The notes under the pieces were generated by a model. The model did not search any database. It was not told the DNA's origin and was given only the letters and a program-made list of their open reading frames with translations. A stretch of 64,000 nt of DNA. It comes from Spirochaetota bacterium. Its GTDB lineage: Bacteria; Spirochaetota; Brachyspiria; Brachyspirales; JACRPF01. Below, piece by piece: positions 63,402 through 64,000 of this stretch (position 1 is its first letter; every line of letters starts with the position of its first letter). The translations under genes were made by a program, and so were the position numbers. The DNA is taken from positions 62,001 through 126,000 of the forward strand of contig JACRPF010000001.1 of the NCBI GenBank assembly GCA_016214035.1, given 5' to 3'.

Positions 63402-64000
63402 ATGAAAGTATCATTCATGTCATGGCTGTATCCGCATCTTGATCTCGACGGGCTTATCGCAAAAGCAAAACGGTTCGGCTATCAGGGGATCGAGTTCCGC
63501 ACTGAGGTACAGCACGGACACGGCGTTGAAACCGTCATGTCTGCCGCAGAGATCGAAACGGTCAAAACGAAGATGAAGAATGCGGGACTCGACGCGTGCT
63601 GTCTTGCGCCGGGCGTAAAATTCGTCAGCCCCGATAAAAACGAACGCGACGCCGAACTTCAGAAGCTCTATGCGTATATAAAACTTGCGGCATCGCTCGG
63701 TGTGCCGTGCATACGGTTTTTCGCGGACACGATCCCCAATAAAGGACGGGGCACGCGCGAGGAATCGTACCGCATTCAGGCGGAATACATGCGTCAGGCT
63801 GCGGATGCTGCCGGCGAGGCCGGAGTACGGCTCTGCCTTGAGACGCATGGAAACTTCCGCGCATATGACGCGGGCGAGCTGCTCTACCGCACGGCGTATC
63901 CCGCAGCGCTTTGGATCAACTGGCATCTGGCGCACTGCATCAATCACGGCGAGGATGTGGACGAGGCGTACCGTCACGTGAAAGGCCGCGTGTGTCATGC
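63402..64000 (+). CDS. Sugar phosphate isomerase/epimerase-like protein, 3' truncated by the window end
   Basis: 199 codons are present and the frame is open at the right edge. MKVSFMSWLYPHLDLDGLIAKAKRFGYQGIEF is the start of the xylose isomerase-like TIM barrel, with the metal-binding Glu in LCLETHG and the INWHLAHCINHG segment visible. AGGAG (63391-63395) lies 6 nt before the ATG. Second gene of the Gfo/Idh operon; Gfo/Idh plus this enzyme class often act together on inositol or rare sugars. Paralogous to the gene at 4889-5662 only at fold level. Confidence 0.85.
   Translation, partial: MKVSFMSWLYPHLDLDGLIAKAKRFGYQGIEFRTEVQHGHGVETVMSAAEIETVKTKMKNAGLDACCLAPGVKFVSPDKNERDAELQKLYAYIKLAASLGVPCIRFFADTIPNKGRGTREESYRIQAEYMRQAADAAGEAGVRLCLETHGNFRAYDAGELLYRTAYPAALWINWHLAHCINHGEDVDEAYRHVKGRVCH

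Noticed and set aside
1-64000. tRNA, rRNA or tmRNA genes
   Set aside because: I looked for the T-loop/acceptor pattern and conserved rRNA segments on both strands and saw none; a covariance search could still find a missed one.

Overview
The window is a contiguous piece of a GC-rich (mid-50s percent by eye) diderm bacterial chromosome. Several genes suggest an uncultured spirochaete: an LptD-like outer-membrane protein of the treponemal type, a PorV/UPF0164-type barrel, and a membrane-anchored LytM protein with a spirochaete-style N-terminus. This is an inference without database searches. The fused double UvrA and the many LamG, beta-helix, AraC and Gfo/Idh genes would also fit the PVC group (Lentisphaerae, Planctomycetes, Chlamydiae). 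I saw no tRNA, rRNA, CRISPR array, transposase or phage gene.

Layout. Bases 1-2284 hold the 3' part of a secreted clan GH-A glycosidase. Bases 2289-7000 hold a GAF protein, a periplasmic beta-carbonic anhydrase translationally coupled to hisC, and a reverse-strand pair (sugar isomerase-like TIM barrel, PD40-like propeller). Bases 7025-12784 encode a 1919-residue double UvrA. Next come a large orphan hybrid-input histidine kinase, a hemolysin III-type membrane protein, and a complete branched-chain amino-acid ABC transporter (livKHMGF, 17081-21792). Bases 21959-38000 are mostly housekeeping on the minus strand (clpC, tyrS, lptD-like, radical SAM, carA, holB), interrupted by a secreted beta-helix protein (31860-34292). 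Bases 38233-38332 carry two perfect 50-bp tandem repeats in an otherwise empty 589-bp gap.

Bases 38562-43502 form a lower-GC two-gene operon: a secreted Asn/Ser-rich beta-helix protein with a C-terminal sorting-type Ig domain, followed by a PorV-like barrel. Bases 43880-50692 hold a DUF1835 protein, an araC/hemerythrin/DUF6951 group, a degenerate LytM protein, small proteins, a MinD-like ATPase with a HEAT-like partner, rpmB, and an unusual fusion of IspH (isoprenoid synthesis) to a membrane domain resembling UbiA prenyltransferases.

Bases 50699-64000 are a carbohydrate region: a LamG/FN3 protein, a GH32/GH43-like propeller enzyme, a giant LamG-LamG-GH42-like protein, a beta-helix/discoidin protein, an AraC regulator, a Gfo/Idh oxidoreductase and a truncated sugar isomerase. 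Two of these genes share a matching promoter/operator arrangement (ATGCGG, 15-16 nt, TGCAAAT, 17 nt, -35, 17 nt, -10). One copy overlaps the promoter of the AraC gene, so I infer a small AraC-controlled polysaccharide regulon. The most novel items are the IspH-UbiA-like fusion, the PorV/sorting-domain operon, the AraC operator architecture, and promoters that place transcription starts at or next to ATG codons.
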